Assembly: GCA_040880125.1 (NCBI GenBank)
Contig: JBBDJB010000032.1
Coordinates: 1 to 64,000, forward strand
Direction of reading: 5' to 3'
Source: JBBDJB01 sp040880125
GTDB taxonomy: Bacteria; Planctomycetota; Planctomycetia; Pirellulales; JBBDJB01
DNA: 64,000 nt
Part shown: positions 51,986 through 61,879 of the stretch, piece by piece
Layout: each line of letters begins with the position of its first letter
Position numbering within the stretch: the stretch's first letter is position 1
The notes under the pieces: generated by a model
Databases searched by the model: none
What the model was told of the DNA's origin: nothing
The model's input: only the letters and a program-made list of their open reading frames with translations
Position numbers and translations under genes: made by a program

Positions 51986-52689
51986 GGTGCGTCTCCTTAG
52001 ATGCCACGCGAAGGTGGCGAATGTGGGGGAGATATATTGAATTTGCCCAGTTCGATCGTAAACAATTCGATCAAAATACAACGACGTTTCTTGTTACCGC
52101 GACCCTTGCCGCAGCGCCTGACTGTGGGAAATAGCTGAAAGAGGGCAGCAAGCAGACGCGTTCGTATCGGCAGCAGCTTACGTGCCAATCGAAATGGCAT
52201 ACGGCCCAGAGCGTTTCAAGCGGAAAGCGAACGCCGAAAATCCAAATCCGGGCTCACCCTAACACACGTCCGCGACGATTACCACCGGCGAGCGGGGCAA
52301 GTTTTCGTAGCGAATCCGGAGCCGCCGGCGACAAGCTGCCGCGTCAACTTGTCCAGGCGCCTGGGTGTTTCACGCGAGCTCTTCGGCCGACACCGGATTG
52401 GCCGAAGGCGACCGAGGTAACTAGGATGGGGCGGGACTGTTCACGGTCGGATCAGACCTATCCGATTCAGGGAGAAGGACGAGGCGATCGCCGAACCAAC
52501 GGCTATCCACTCAAGTGACCGATGCCTGATCCAAACTACAGCGGCGAAGAGGCGGGCGGGTTTTGGCCGTGGATGATCGGCATCCTGCTAATTTTCATCC
52601 TGCTCGTCGCGTGGACCAGTTGCTAGCGCGCGCGTTCGAGCGTCAGGCGGCGCGCCGGTTTGCGACGCCCGATGAGGTCGGGCACGGTC
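51986..52689. other. About 700-base region upstream of egtB
   Basis: This stretch holds the egtB leader (minus strand) and, apart from the 34-residue frame at 52522, no recognisable gene. AAGGAG for egtB is at 51993-51998. No promoter or RNA structure was confidently identified. Confidence 0.4.
52522..52626 (+). CDS. Small membrane protein, 34 residues
   Basis: An open frame from ATG at 52522 to TAG at 52624-52626 encodes a 34-residue peptide: a short polar N-terminus with Gly and Glu, then FWPWMIGILLIFILLVAW, a clear single transmembrane helix, and a Cys at the end. No Shine-Dalgarno site is seen. It lies alone in about 700 bases between egtB and the DUF11 gene. The strongly hydrophobic composition in a GC-rich region is the reason for listing it; it may be non-functional. 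Confidence 0.4.
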   Translation: MPDPNYSGEEAGGFWPWMIGILLIFILLVAWTSC

Positions 52690-55047
52690 CTATTGATCGC
52701 CGTAGACCTGCGTGCTCTCTTCCTTGGTGACCGGGTCGGTTACTTCATCGGTTCGAACCTGCACGACCAAGCGTTGATCGCCCGGCTGAATTCCTTTGAT
52801 CTTCGCCCGATAGGTGACATCGGCCTTTGGCGCGAGCTTGCGCAGTGGTTCGAAGTGCAACTGGTTGCCCTGGATTTCAGATGCACCAGGGCCTTCGCCG
52901 CTGAGCAACTGCATGCCCGGCGGTGCGATAGCCACCACGGTGACGTTGGTGGCCTCTTTTGTGCCTTGATTTACCACGCGGATCTCGTATTCTGTTTCGC
53001 CGCCGACCTCGATCGGGTCTTGCACATCGACCACCTCGAAGCGGATCGCCACCAGCCCCTTTACGCTTACCGTCTGGCGAGCCTCGCGCAGGAGTCCCCG
53101 ATCGGCCTTGCCCTCGATCCGCAAAATCTGCTCACCGGCTTCCACCGGCAGCGTGACCAGTTCGACGCTGCCACTATCCTTGGCGGGCAGCGCATCCAGT
53201 CCCCAATAGACGGCATGGCTGGCTTCATCGTATTGCCCATGGTTGTTCGCCCGCACGAACTTCATTCCCTTGGGTAGATACGTCACCAGTTCGACGTCCT
53301 GTGCGTCGGCCGTGCCAGGATTGGCCACACCGACGGTATAGACTGCTTGGCGATCCAGATATCGGACGGCCGGTCCTTCGACGGTCACATCCAACCCCGG
53401 AGCAACGACTTCCACGGCGAATTGACTGTCGACGCGTAGTCCTGCGTCGGCTTTGGCGGTCAGAACGCTGTCAATGCGGCCCTCTTGCTCGGCGGTCAGC
53501 ACCAGGTCTAACTCCCGTGTTTCACCAGGTGCAAGTGTGCCGACTTCGAACTCCAGCGCCTGGCCCGAGGGATGTCGAACGCCAAGCGGCACGTTGTAAA
53601 GCAGCAACACTCCGGTGGCGGGTCCGCTGCCCGGATTGGAGATATCTATCTTGAGGAGCACATCTTCGCCGATCATCACCGGCCGGGAATCGGAGACCTT
53701 AAGATTCAACTCCGGCTTGGTGGCGGTCACCCGAGCGGAAGCCTGCGTCTCGAACTGCACTCGTGCAACGCTGCCGATTTCGCCCTCCGCATGAGGCTGC
53801 AGTCGCATCTCCAGCGTGATTTCGCCACCCGGCTCGAGGGTGCCTTGCTCCCATACCAGTTGACCGTCGGGAGTCTCCGTCGCCTGTGGCGACGTACCGA
53901 GCAATTGCGTTCCTTCTGGAACAGTGTCGTATACCAATAGATTATGGGCGGGCACTTCGCCGTCGTTGCGAACCTGGATCGTGAAGCGGCACTCTTTGCC
54001 GACTTGTATTTCCGGAGGAGCGATTTTCGTGACCGTGATGGTGGGAATCTGTGGGCCTTCCAGCTTCTTCGCGCCGGGGCGACCCGTACCGTCGGTTCCA
54101 GCCGCCGGGGCAAATCCGCTCTGCGCACTCGGCTGCCCGTAGGAGGCATCCGCAGTGAAATCGTTCGCCGCATCCGCAGCCGGCAATGGCTGGGCATGAT
54201 GGACGTCGGCAGCAGGTAAGAGATGTTCTGGCTCACCGACCGCCGCGTTGCTGCCCGCTAGTTCGTCGGACGGTACGAACTGGCCCTGGTTCGAGGTCGA
54301 AAGTACTGTCGACTCCGCCGGCTGCCGCCCGGATACCTCCGGCAGCGTTCCCGTTGCGCCGCTGGCATCGGTGACGGATTGGCCGGTTGCAGCCGCTCCG
54401 ATTGCCGCAGTTCGGGCCATCGGATTGGGTCGACCTCCCAGCCCGACCTGGAATGACGGTCCTGCAAGCTCCGGCGCCGTGGTGTCCTCAGCGAACGCTG
54501 CACTCGCCGGAGGTGCAGTGTAGCGTTCCTCCTCGCCGCGGTTCTGCCGGTATGGATTTTCGTTGATTTGATTTGCTTGCCGGACATTGCTCCCCTGGGG
54601 CGAGTTTGAAGAGAGTTGATCCGTGGCGGTGGTGCTTTGCTCAAGGCTGCTTGCCGATGGGATGTCGCTATCCGCGCCTCCCGCTTGAACCGCCAACTGT
54701 TGCGGCTGTTGCATAGGGCGATGACTTTCGGCGTAGCGGTCAGTCCCACCAGAAAGTTGCAGATTCGCCGTCTCAACCCCTTGAGGCTCGTCGGATTCCG
54801 ATGGAAGGCGCCGAGCATCGGCCGGGGGAGCAAAGGGGTTCTTCGTTTCGCCATCGTCGTCGGCGATCGCTCCGGGAGCCGGCGAAGGCGACTTTGGGAG
54901 CGTCTCTGGCGAGTCGGTCGCCTCCGTTTGTTCCGACTGCTTTTCGGAGTCCGAACGCCCGTAACGGGCCTGAGCGATCGCAATCAACCCCAGGGCGACG
55001 ACGATCGAAAGAACAGCTAATCGGAGGATCAGACGCTTCATGGACAT
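52690..55047 (-). CDS. DUF11 repeat exported protein
   Basis: A 785-residue protein with an N-terminal transmembrane or signal segment (residues about 6-27), about 290 residues of Ser/Ala/Gln/Pro-rich low-complexity sequence, and then four to five DUF11-type beta-sandwich repeats from about residue 335 on. Repeat hallmarks are VxNPGxAxAxxVxLVxxLPxGxxF, as in VANPGTADAQDVELVTYLPKG and VVNQGTKEATNVTVVAIAPPG. Such repeats are typical of large bacterial surface or envelope proteins, including planctomycete ones. No catalytic motif is seen. A second ATG six bases in (55041) is equally possible as start. Confidence 0.85.
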   Translation of the reverse strand: MSMKRLILRLAVLSIVVALGLIAIAQARYGRSDSEKQSEQTEATDSPETLPKSPSPAPGAIADDDGETKNPFAPPADARRLPSESDEPQGVETANLQLSGGTDRYAESHRPMQQPQQLAVQAGGADSDIPSASSLEQSTTATDQLSSNSPQGSNVRQANQINENPYRQNRGEEERYTAPPASAAFAEDTTAPELAGPSFQVGLGGRPNPMARTAAIGAAATGQSVTDASGATGTLPEVSGRQPAESTVLSTSNQGQFVPSDELAGSNAAVGEPEHLLPAADVHHAQPLPAADAANDFTADASYGQPSAQSGFAPAAGTDGTGRPGAKKLEGPQIPTITVTKIAPPEIQVGKECRFTIQVRNDGEVPAHNLLVYDTVPEGTQLLGTSPQATETPDGQLVWEQGTLEPGGEITLEMRLQPHAEGEIGSVARVQFETQASARVTATKPELNLKVSDSRPVMIGEDVLLKIDISNPGSGPATGVLLLYNVPLGVRHPSGQALEFEVGTLAPGETRELDLVLTAEQEGRIDSVLTAKADAGLRVDSQFAVEVVAPGLDVTVEGPAVRYLDRQAVYTVGVANPGTADAQDVELVTYLPKGMKFVRANNHGQYDEASHAVYWGLDALPAKDSGSVELVTLPVEAGEQILRIEGKADRGLLREARQTVSVKGLVAIRFEVVDVQDPIEVGGETEYEIRVVNQGTKEATNVTVVAIAPPGMQLLSGEGPGASEIQGNQLHFEPLRKLAPKADVTYRAKIKGIQPGDQRLVVQVRTDEVTDPVTKEESTQVYGDQ

Positions 55048-55297
55048 AGTCCCGTGAAGAAGTGCGATGATGACGCGTCACAGCCGGTGCGGAACACCGC
55101 CTATACGGCTGAATTCGCGTTGCGCGCGAACTGCCGCACAGCGGCCGCCCTTGGCGGAGTCGCCTAACTAGCAGAATCTGGCGAGACGCGGAAGAGCAGT
55201 TGGCGTTCCTGCGAAGGGCCCCAACGTCTCGCGGACTGGCTTGTCGATGTGGACGATTGGGCGGATTATCGTAAACTTGGCACAAGGGCAGGAGATT

Positions 55298-55379
<82 letters not shown>

Positions 55380-55419
55380 TTGGCGGCTGCACTGCGGTGC
55401 GATGTGGCGCGGTTCCATG

Positions 55420-55857
55420 TCAGAAGTTGCAACTGGGGCGGTGCTTACGGCACGGCTGGGTTTGCCCCTGATTATGCTCCGGATCGACCGGTTTCGTGCA
55501 ATTCGGTGCGAGGGACGGCGGTTTTGGCGCGAGCTGTTCGGCACCATATTCGGCACCACTCGGCACCATAGTGGGCACCACTTGCTGGCCGTTCTCGGCG
55601 TCGATGCCTACGGCGAATCGCGGCTCGCTTTCATCCGGAGACGGTGACGCGGCAGGCACGGCGGGCAAGGACTCCACGGCGGCAGATTGCTCCGCGACAC
55701 CCAAATTGGTGTACGTGTTCATCGTCAAGTTGATGTCCGAATGCCTTGCCAGCAGCTGGGCCACCTTGGGGGCCACTCCGGAGCGAGTCAGTTTGGTGAT
55801 GAAAGTCGTCCGCAGTGCGTGGAAGTCGACGACGCAGCCGTGGTGGAATGGCCAAAT
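55420..55857 (-). pseudogene. Tyrosine recombinase (integrase), C-terminal remnant
   Basis: An open frame of about 146 residues. Its N-terminal part, DFHALRTTFITKLTRSGV then VAQLLARHSDINLTMNTYTN, is the C-terminal catalytic block of a tyrosine recombinase: HxxR box, then the Lys/His helix and the Tyr nucleophile. A stop at 55858-55860 and no recognisable integrase sequence upstream show that the N-terminal two thirds is gone. The tail, rich in Ala and Pro, resembles tails of planctomycete integrases. It lies 40 bases from the tRNA-Leu 3' end, in the orientation expected for an element integrated there. Confidence 0.75.
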
Positions 55858-56032
55858 TCATTGGTCGCAGTCTCCGCTGCGTTAGCACCAGCGGCAAATT
55901 CGACCTCACCTGACGAGTAGGGGTATCATTTCGTCACTTCAACACCAGCCAGCGGTCGATATGACCGAGCCGCGCTAGATGGGCCGCTCTGGGATCGGTC
56001 GGAGGCACTAACCGCATCAGGCCGGATGGCGA

Positions 56033-58942
56033 TCAAATGGACGCGGACGGGTTAGTATCCGCTTGCACTTCGGCTCGAAGCCCCGCAAGCAGTGCTTGGA
56101 GCGCTTTGATTTCAACCGGCTTGACCAAGTGGTGTTCGAAACCAGCCTCCCTGGTACGCCGCCGGTCTTCCTCCTGCCCCCAGCCGGTCAACGCCACTAG
56201 AACGCACTGTTTGCCCGTTGGCATGTTCTGGATACGGTTGGCAACTTCATATCCGCTCATTCCCGGCATGCCTAAATCGAGCAGCACCACAGATGGTTGA
56301 AAGGACTGGATCGCATCCAGTGCGGCAGGCCCATCGTGCGCCGTCTGCACGTGGTTCCCCAGTTTGCTTAACACCAACGCCAGACTTTTCGCGGCATCGT
56401 GATTGTCATCGACAACAAGCACACGGCTGCCCATGGCGAGGTCGCTGAGGAACCGGTCTACAACAGGACTTTCAATAACGGACGCCGCCTGCGGTTCCGC
56501 AAGCGGCAGGTGGACGATGAACTCGGCACCGCTACCTTCACCTTCGCTGCGGGCTTCGATCCAGCCGCCTTGCATTTCTACTAAACGTTTGGCCAACGCC
56601 AGACCGATCCCCAGTCCGCCTTGCGCCCGTTTATGGTCTCGGTCAGCTTGCGCGAACATGTGAAACAACTGCGGCAGCACTGTCGTTGAAATACCGACTC
56701 CCGTGTCACGAACGGAAATAGCCACCTCACCATTATTTGGTTCTGCGGAAAGCCAAATACTTCCACCAGCCTCGGTATACTTCGCTGCATTGTTGAGTAG
56801 ATTCGCGACAACCTGCGAGAGCCGAACAGGGTCCACCACGACGTTTAGCTGCTCCTCGGGAAGCGACAGAGTGAAGCTGTGTCCAGATTCCTCTATGAGC
56901 GGCTTACTCGTTTCGACGGCGCTGTGGAGTACTTCTGAAAGATCGAGCAGTTCGGGACGAAGTTCGATCTTTCCGCTGGTGATCCGGGATACTTCGAGGA
57001 GATCGTCCACCAGTCGGACCATATGGTCGACCTGCCGCTCCATAATCTCCTGAATTGGGAGAGCATCAGAACTGACCGGCGTTGACATGCGTAGAAGCTG
57101 CAGCGAATTGCGGATGGGCGCCAGAGGATTTCGAAGTTCGTGGGCCAGCGTTGCAAGGAAGTCATTCTTGCGCCGATCCGTTTCTGCCAACTCCGCGAGC
57201 CGCAGCCGCAGTTGGGCCTCAAGCTGCTTGCGCTCACTGATGTCCCTCACGATGCCCGTAAAGAGCCGTTGCGTTCCTAGGTTGAACGTGCTGACGGCCA
57301 GGTCCATTGGGAAGGTTGAGCCGTCTTTGCGCCTTCCTACCACCTCACGACCGATGCCAATGATTTTGGCCTGGCCGGTGGCGAGGTAATTGTCGAGGTA
57401 GCCATCGTGCTGGCTGTGATAAGGCTCGGGCATCAACTCTTTGACGTTCTGCCCAATCACCTCCCTGCGCAGATAGCCGAATAGCATCTCCGCAGCCGGG
57501 TTGAATGATTCAATGTTGCCACGCTCATCAATGGTGATGATTCCGTCGACCACGTGATCCACCACGGACCGCATCCGCTCTTCGGCCTGCCGCAGTTCGC
57601 CCTCAGCCCGCCTCTGCTCGGTAATATCTAGCTCGGATCCGGCCATACGAACGGCCTGGCCGGATTCGTCGCGCCGCGCAATACCTCGATCCAGAATCCA
57701 TATCCAGTGTCCCGCTTTGTGCCGTACCCGGTACTCTTCTCTAAAGATTGGCACACGGCCCGTCAGGTGGGCCTGAAGGGCCGCCATGACGCGGTCGTAG
57801 TCATCCGGGTGAATTCCGGCCTTCCATTCCTCCTCGCTATCGGAGACGTCGGCGTCCGACAGCCCTCGCAATTGCTTCCATCGTGGGGAGTACAGAACCC
57901 GGTGGTGAAGAAGATCCCAGTCCCAGATCGCCGCCTCGGCGCCCAGGAGGACGAGCTCGTATCGTTGCTCACGATCCCGAAGCGCGAACTCGGCTTGCTT
58001 CCGTTCAGCGATGTCCTTTCTGAGGATGGACTCAAGCTCGGCCTGGCTTTGCTTGGTTGCCTGTGCGGCGCCGCTGATGCCGGTCGCCGTCCAAGTCAGC
58101 AGTACCAGGAGCATTGCCACCGTCGTCAGCAGCACGAGCGAAACGCCAAACGCAGTGTCATAGTACTCGGCTCTTTGTCCCAGCAGTCGCAGCCAGCCGA
58201 TCAACAGCGGAAGGACGATGATCGGCAGCAAAAGCCTTCGGACAAGCATGCCGCCGGCGTCATCGCGGTACAACAAAGCTACCAGGCCATGCCCCGGGAC
58301 ACTGGCAATCATACCGACGCCAAGTGCAGCGATGATGGTGCTCGATTGCCATGCAATGCCGGTCAAATGCACGACTGTGTAGAGCTTGTCCGAGCCGAAC
58401 CAATACCCAATCAGCGAAAGAGAGGAGATGGCAATGGGTAGAATTGCCAGCGCGCTCGCGAACCGTTGCGCCCGTGCGCCGCCAGTGGCCAAGAACAACG
58501 CTATGCCGAGGATTAGGAAGGAGGTGGATGCCGGTGGCCCCATCCGCATCGGGCTGGCAGCAGCCCGTTGGCCCCACGGCCGATCGAAGAGAAGCGTGTC
58601 AATTCCGAGGTTAACACCTGAAACGTGCTGAAAGAGCGTCAGCCCACCGATCAAGGCTGCCGTGAGGGCCAAGACTTGTATCGTGCGGCTCCGATGGCGA
58701 CCGCCTATGGCAAGCAAGACCAATCCTACGCCGATGAGGCTGGCGCAAACCGCGGTGTTGGGAAACATCGAGATGCCCGTGTCGGCCCAATCCGTGAGCC
58801 TTGGGCGGCCCAGACCCCATCCGAGCAGAGTGACGGCGCCAGCTAGGATCGCGTAGGTCCCAGCACCTATCGACGCCCTTCTCGCCAGTTCAAATCGCGA
58901 TTGCCCAAAGGCCGTCTGAGAGCGCTCGTCATCGGTTGTCAT
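56033..58942 (-). CDS. Hybrid sensor histidine kinase with PAS domains
   Basis: A 969-residue membrane sensor. Eight or so transmembrane helices occupy residues about 25-295. Two PAS domains follow (about 330-445, with EEYRVRHKAGHWIWI and DITEQRRAE; about 455-575, with IDERGNIESFNPAAEMLFGY and RKDGSTFPMDL). The HisKA domain has the phospho-acceptor in LATLAHELRNPLAPIRNS (His near 601), the HATPase has NLLNNAAKYT, DTGVGIS and GGLGIGLAL (about 700-815). The C-terminal receiver domain has VVDDN, the phospho-Asp in VVLLDLGMPG (near 889) and the HLVKPVE Lys. All catalytic residues look intact. No separate response regulator is adjacent; signal and output are unknown. Confidence 0.93.
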   Translation of the reverse strand: MTTDDERSQTAFGQSRFELARRASIGAGTYAILAGAVTLLGWGLGRPRLTDWADTGISMFPNTAVCASLIGVGLVLLAIGGRHRSRTIQVLALTAALIGGLTLFQHVSGVNLGIDTLLFDRPWGQRAAASPMRMGPPASTSFLILGIALFLATGGARAQRFASALAILPIAISSLSLIGYWFGSDKLYTVVHLTGIAWQSSTIIAALGVGMIASVPGHGLVALLYRDDAGGMLVRRLLLPIIVLPLLIGWLRLLGQRAEYYDTAFGVSLVLLTTVAMLLVLLTWTATGISGAAQATKQSQAELESILRKDIAERKQAEFALRDREQRYELVLLGAEAAIWDWDLLHHRVLYSPRWKQLRGLSDADVSDSEEEWKAGIHPDDYDRVMAALQAHLTGRVPIFREEYRVRHKAGHWIWILDRGIARRDESGQAVRMAGSELDITEQRRAEGELRQAEERMRSVVDHVVDGIITIDERGNIESFNPAAEMLFGYLRREVIGQNVKELMPEPYHSQHDGYLDNYLATGQAKIIGIGREVVGRRKDGSTFPMDLAVSTFNLGTQRLFTGIVRDISERKQLEAQLRLRLAELAETDRRKNDFLATLAHELRNPLAPIRNSLQLLRMSTPVSSDALPIQEIMERQVDHMVRLVDDLLEVSRITSGKIELRPELLDLSEVLHSAVETSKPLIEESGHSFTLSLPEEQLNVVVDPVRLSQVVANLLNNAAKYTEAGGSIWLSAEPNNGEVAISVRDTGVGISTTVLPQLFHMFAQADRDHKRAQGGLGIGLALAKRLVEMQGGWIEARSEGEGSGAEFIVHLPLAEPQAASVIESPVVDRFLSDLAMGSRVLVVDDNHDAAKSLALVLSKLGNHVQTAHDGPAALDAIQSFQPSVVLLDLGMPGMSGYEVANRIQNMPTGKQCVLVALTGWGQEEDRRRTREAGFEHHLVKPVEIKALQALLAGLRAEVQADTNPSASI

Positions 58943-59479
58943 GGGACATCTCGCGACTCCACATACGAACCATCTTGTTTAGCTCGCTCGCCGTTGCTTC
59001 GCCGGACCCCCCTAGCGATGAACGGCCGAGGGCCACACTTTCGCATTCATTTTGCTAAGGTTGAAGCAGCATATCAGCACGGCTTGCCAACTACAACTTC
59101 CGCCATCGGCTTGCTGTGGGCTTCAGATCGTCGCTCGACGTTCCAGCATGCATTGACGGTATCACCGTTCACGAAGGATTCCGGCCGCTACTGTTGCGCT
59201 ACACCGTTCCATAAGGCTTCGATCGCCTCTGCGGAATTCGGCTTGCCTATCTGCGAAAGGTCACCCGTCGCGTTGGCAGGAGGCTGGCGGCGAAAAGCAC
59301 GCCCACCTGTGCGTCCTGAGGGGCGTTTTACGTCGAGGGCGTTGCCTTGTTGTACGTGCGGAAAGGACGATGGAACGCCTATGCCGCTGGTGCCGCAGAC
59401 ACGGACCGTTAAGATGGTGTGGGACATATTCTCGTCGAACTACGATTCCACAATCCAGAACACGCAACGGAACTGAGCG
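58943..59479. other. Divergent intergenic region of 537 bases
   Basis: Between the minus-strand kinase and the plus-strand beta-helix gene. Open frames on both strands lack domains. No promoter, RNA gene or operator was recognised. It may contain remnants of old genes, but nothing can be assigned. Confidence 0.35.
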
Positions 59480-60124
59480 ATGAAAGCACACCCGCTTCTC
59501 AGCATCGTTTTAGGGCTTACTATCGCTGGACCAGGCGCCATCTTCGCCGAAGATCCAGGCCGTGAATTCGCGCCAAGCAAAGACGAACAGCAGCTTCCGT
59601 TCGCCATGCACGCGAAGATGGAGCAGCTTCCACGAATCCGCGTCGGCCAGCAGGATGCAGATCTGATTGGCCGCGACAATCGGGCATTGCAGGCAGGGGT
59701 CGACTATATCGCGGCGCTCGGTGGCGGCGTCGTTGAGGTTGGCCCGGGCGAGTACGTGATGCACGATTCGCTACACCTGCGTTCGAATGTGACGGTTAAG
59801 GGATCACCAGGTCAGACGATCTTGCGCAAGGCAGTCGGCGTGGTTTCAACCTTGGCACTCGATGGCGACTTCGGCGAGCAACAGCTAACGGTCGACGATC
59901 CGACGCAATTCGACGTCGGCTACGGCGTTGCGATTTGGGACGACAACGCCGGGGAAATGTCACTCGTACATTATCTCGATCTATCCGACACGTTGCAACT
60001 ACGTTCATCGGTACACGAGATATCTAGCTGCAGGAAACAGATCTATCCAACCAGCGGCGTGATTGCCTTCACGGCCCTTGTTGACGAAGGACGATTGATC
60101 CGGCTCCGAGGTTCCTGCACATGA
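59480..60124 (+). pseudogene. Truncated right-handed beta-helix (pectate-lyase-like) protein
   Basis: A 214-residue frame with a signal peptide (residues 1-23). Residues about 50-155 match the N-terminal part of pectate-lyase-superfamily beta-helix proteins: DNRALQAGVDYIAALGGGVVEVGPGEY, SLHLRSNVTVKGSPGQTIL and GYGVAIWDDNAG. Full-length members usually run to 400 residues or more. Here the resemblance ends at DDNAG; the final 60 residues look unrelated and the frame stops. No continuation was found in the other frames downstream, so a deletion or rearrangement, rather than one frameshift, is likely. Confidence 0.6.
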
Positions 60125-60446
60125 GCCACAAGGATTTTCAGCGTTGGCCGTGTACAGCTGTCGTACGGGCACGGGTTCGCTCCATGTCCAGAGGGTTCCG
60201 GCCGGTGGCTTGTGCTGTTCTACTTGCCAATCGAGCGAGAGCTGAAGCACTTTTTGTCGCACGTGTGACTACTCGAAGAGGAGTAAGCGTCTTCGGTGAT
60301 TTAAAGACAAGTTGCTGGCGTGGCCTAGCTGAAGGTGGCAGAATTACAATTCCGAAGACGCCGGGGCACCATTCCGCGTGCCGGACCTTGCTTACCACAG
60401 TCGAGGCAAAGCTCGTAGTTCATCCTCAACCACGGATTCTCTCCCC
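60125..60446. other. Region of 322 bases without a clear gene
   Basis: Lies between the truncated beta-helix frame and the esterase gene. Translation in all frames gives no recognisable domain. It may hold debris from the rearrangement that cut the beta-helix gene, and the esterase promoter. Confidence 0.35.
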
Positions 60447-61331
60447 ATGAATCGTTCCCTCCTCGCCGCTTCTGCGACTTCACTTCTATTCCTCTGCAAG
60501 ATCGGCAGTGCGCAGACGCGTACGTCTGACGTTCCCTACGTCGAGAACGGGCACGAACGCCAGGTTCTTGACATTTACACACCCGAAGCACGGCCCGACG
60601 CGAGCCTCCCGGTCATGATATGGATTCATGGCGGCGGTTGGCAGGCCGGAGACAAGAGTGATGTCTCGCTGAAACCCAAGGTGTTGACCGAACGAGGATT
60701 CGTCTTCGTATCCGCGAACTACCGTCTGCTGCCGGAGGTGGAGATGGATGTTTTGATCCGGGATGTCGCGAAGGCGCTTGGCTGGGTACATCGAAACATC
60801 GCCAAGTACGGCGGCGACCCGAGACGCATCTTTGTCGGCGGACACTCCGCCGGTGCCCAACTCGCGGCGTTGATCTGCATCGACGATCGCTACCTGAAGG
60901 CGGAAGGCGTCTCCTTCGATGTCCTGCAGGGATGCATACCGGTGGACGGCGATACCTACGATATTCCCAACATCATCATGACGGCCGAACACCGGCAGGC
61001 TCTCTACGGCGGCAAGATGTTTACGTTCGGCCATCGTCAGAAGTTTGGAAACGATCCGGAAAGGCATGTCGACTTTTCCGCGGTGACGCACGTCGCGAAT
61101 GACAAAAGCATTCCGCCGTTTTTGATCCTGTACTTTTCCGGCAATCCCGATACGACGGCTCAAGCAAGGCGTCTGGAAGCCGTGCTGAAGGAAGCTGACA
61201 TTCAGGTAACGGCATATGGCAAGCAGGACAGCAATCATAGCCGCTTAAATGACGGCCTCGGTAAGTCTGATGATCCGGCAACGCAGGAATTCTACAAGTT
61301 TCTTGACGCGGTCACCGGCAGTCAGTTGTGA
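60447..61331 (+). CDS. Secreted alpha/beta hydrolase (esterase/lipase family)
   Basis: A 294-residue exported esterase. A signal peptide (residues 1-22) ends at IGSAQ. The oxyanion motif HGGGW is at 61-65, the nucleophile Ser in GGHSAGA at residue 134, and a His in SNHSRLND near 268; the acid is likely in the GNPDTTAQ region. This is the arrangement of BD-FAE and carboxylesterase-type hydrolases. The ATG at 60447 is used because the signal peptide follows directly; 23 upstream in-frame residues look non-coding. Substrate unknown; a role in carbohydrate-ester removal would fit the neighbouring beta-helix remnant but is a guess. Confidence 0.88.
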   Translation: MNRSLLAASATSLLFLCKIGSAQTRTSDVPYVENGHERQVLDIYTPEARPDASLPVMIWIHGGGWQAGDKSDVSLKPKVLTERGFVFVSANYRLLPEVEMDVLIRDVAKALGWVHRNIAKYGGDPRRIFVGGHSAGAQLAALICIDDRYLKAEGVSFDVLQGCIPVDGDTYDIPNIIMTAEHRQALYGGKMFTFGHRQKFGNDPERHVDFSAVTHVANDKSIPPFLILYFSGNPDTTAQARRLEAVLKEADIQVTAYGKQDSNHSRLNDGLGKSDDPATQEFYKFLDAVTGSQL

Positions 61332-61386
61332 AGCCTGACAAGATCGAACTGGTCTCGTTACCGGCTGGACCGTGACCCCAAAGAAT

Positions 61387-61870
61387 TCACTTCTCGACGT
61401 CACCAACGCAGGTTTCCCTCAGAGCCAAGCCGCGCATCATCCTCGCGAGAATGTGCGTGACGACCATCGGCTCGGCGCGAAAGCCTGCGTCTTCAAAGAG
61501 CGCCACGACTGCATTGCGATTGGGATCCAGATTGAATTCAAGCACCCACCAGCAAAGCTTCCGGCGGCAGTTTCTCGCCGTGAATCAGCTTGTCCGCTTC
61601 GCCGAGCACGCGGTTAGACTCGCGGAATTCGTCGAACGAGGACGACGTCGGTTTGGCATTCAGAGCGGTATCCAGCGGCGGAGTATCGTCCCCGCGTCGA
61701 AACTCCCAGCTCCCTTCCAGCACGCATTCCCAGAAGTATTTCATCACGAACGGCGCCTCCGTGAGGAAACCGCCTTTACTGCCGGGTTGTACACCCGAAC
61801 TGCCAGCTCGTTCCACTGGTCAGGGACGAGACTGCCGGAAGGGATGCAGTTCTACAAACCAATCAGGCAT
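61387..61870 (-). pseudogene. Frameshifted gene downstream of ppc, unknown function
   Basis: Coding-like sequence split over frames on the minus strand. From ATG at 61870: MPDWFVELHPF, then a shift to a frame reading LVPDQWNELAVRVYNPAV, then back to a frame reading FLTEAPFVMKYFWECVLEGS and onwards to KLPPEALLVG (61538 region), then a third shift to LEFNLDPNRNAVVALFEDAG and on to a TGA at 61387. Each segment is protein-like and they join smoothly, so one ancestral or true gene of about 160 residues is likely, broken by at least three indels. It begins 9 bases after the ppc stop. I do not recognise the family. Sequencing error cannot be excluded. Confidence 0.55.
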
Positions 61871-61879
61871 CGCCACGCC

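Noticed and set aside
58901..59476. Plus-strand open frame of 191 codons before the beta-helix gene
   Set aside because: It overlaps the start of the histidine kinase gene and shows no domain or ribosome binding site.
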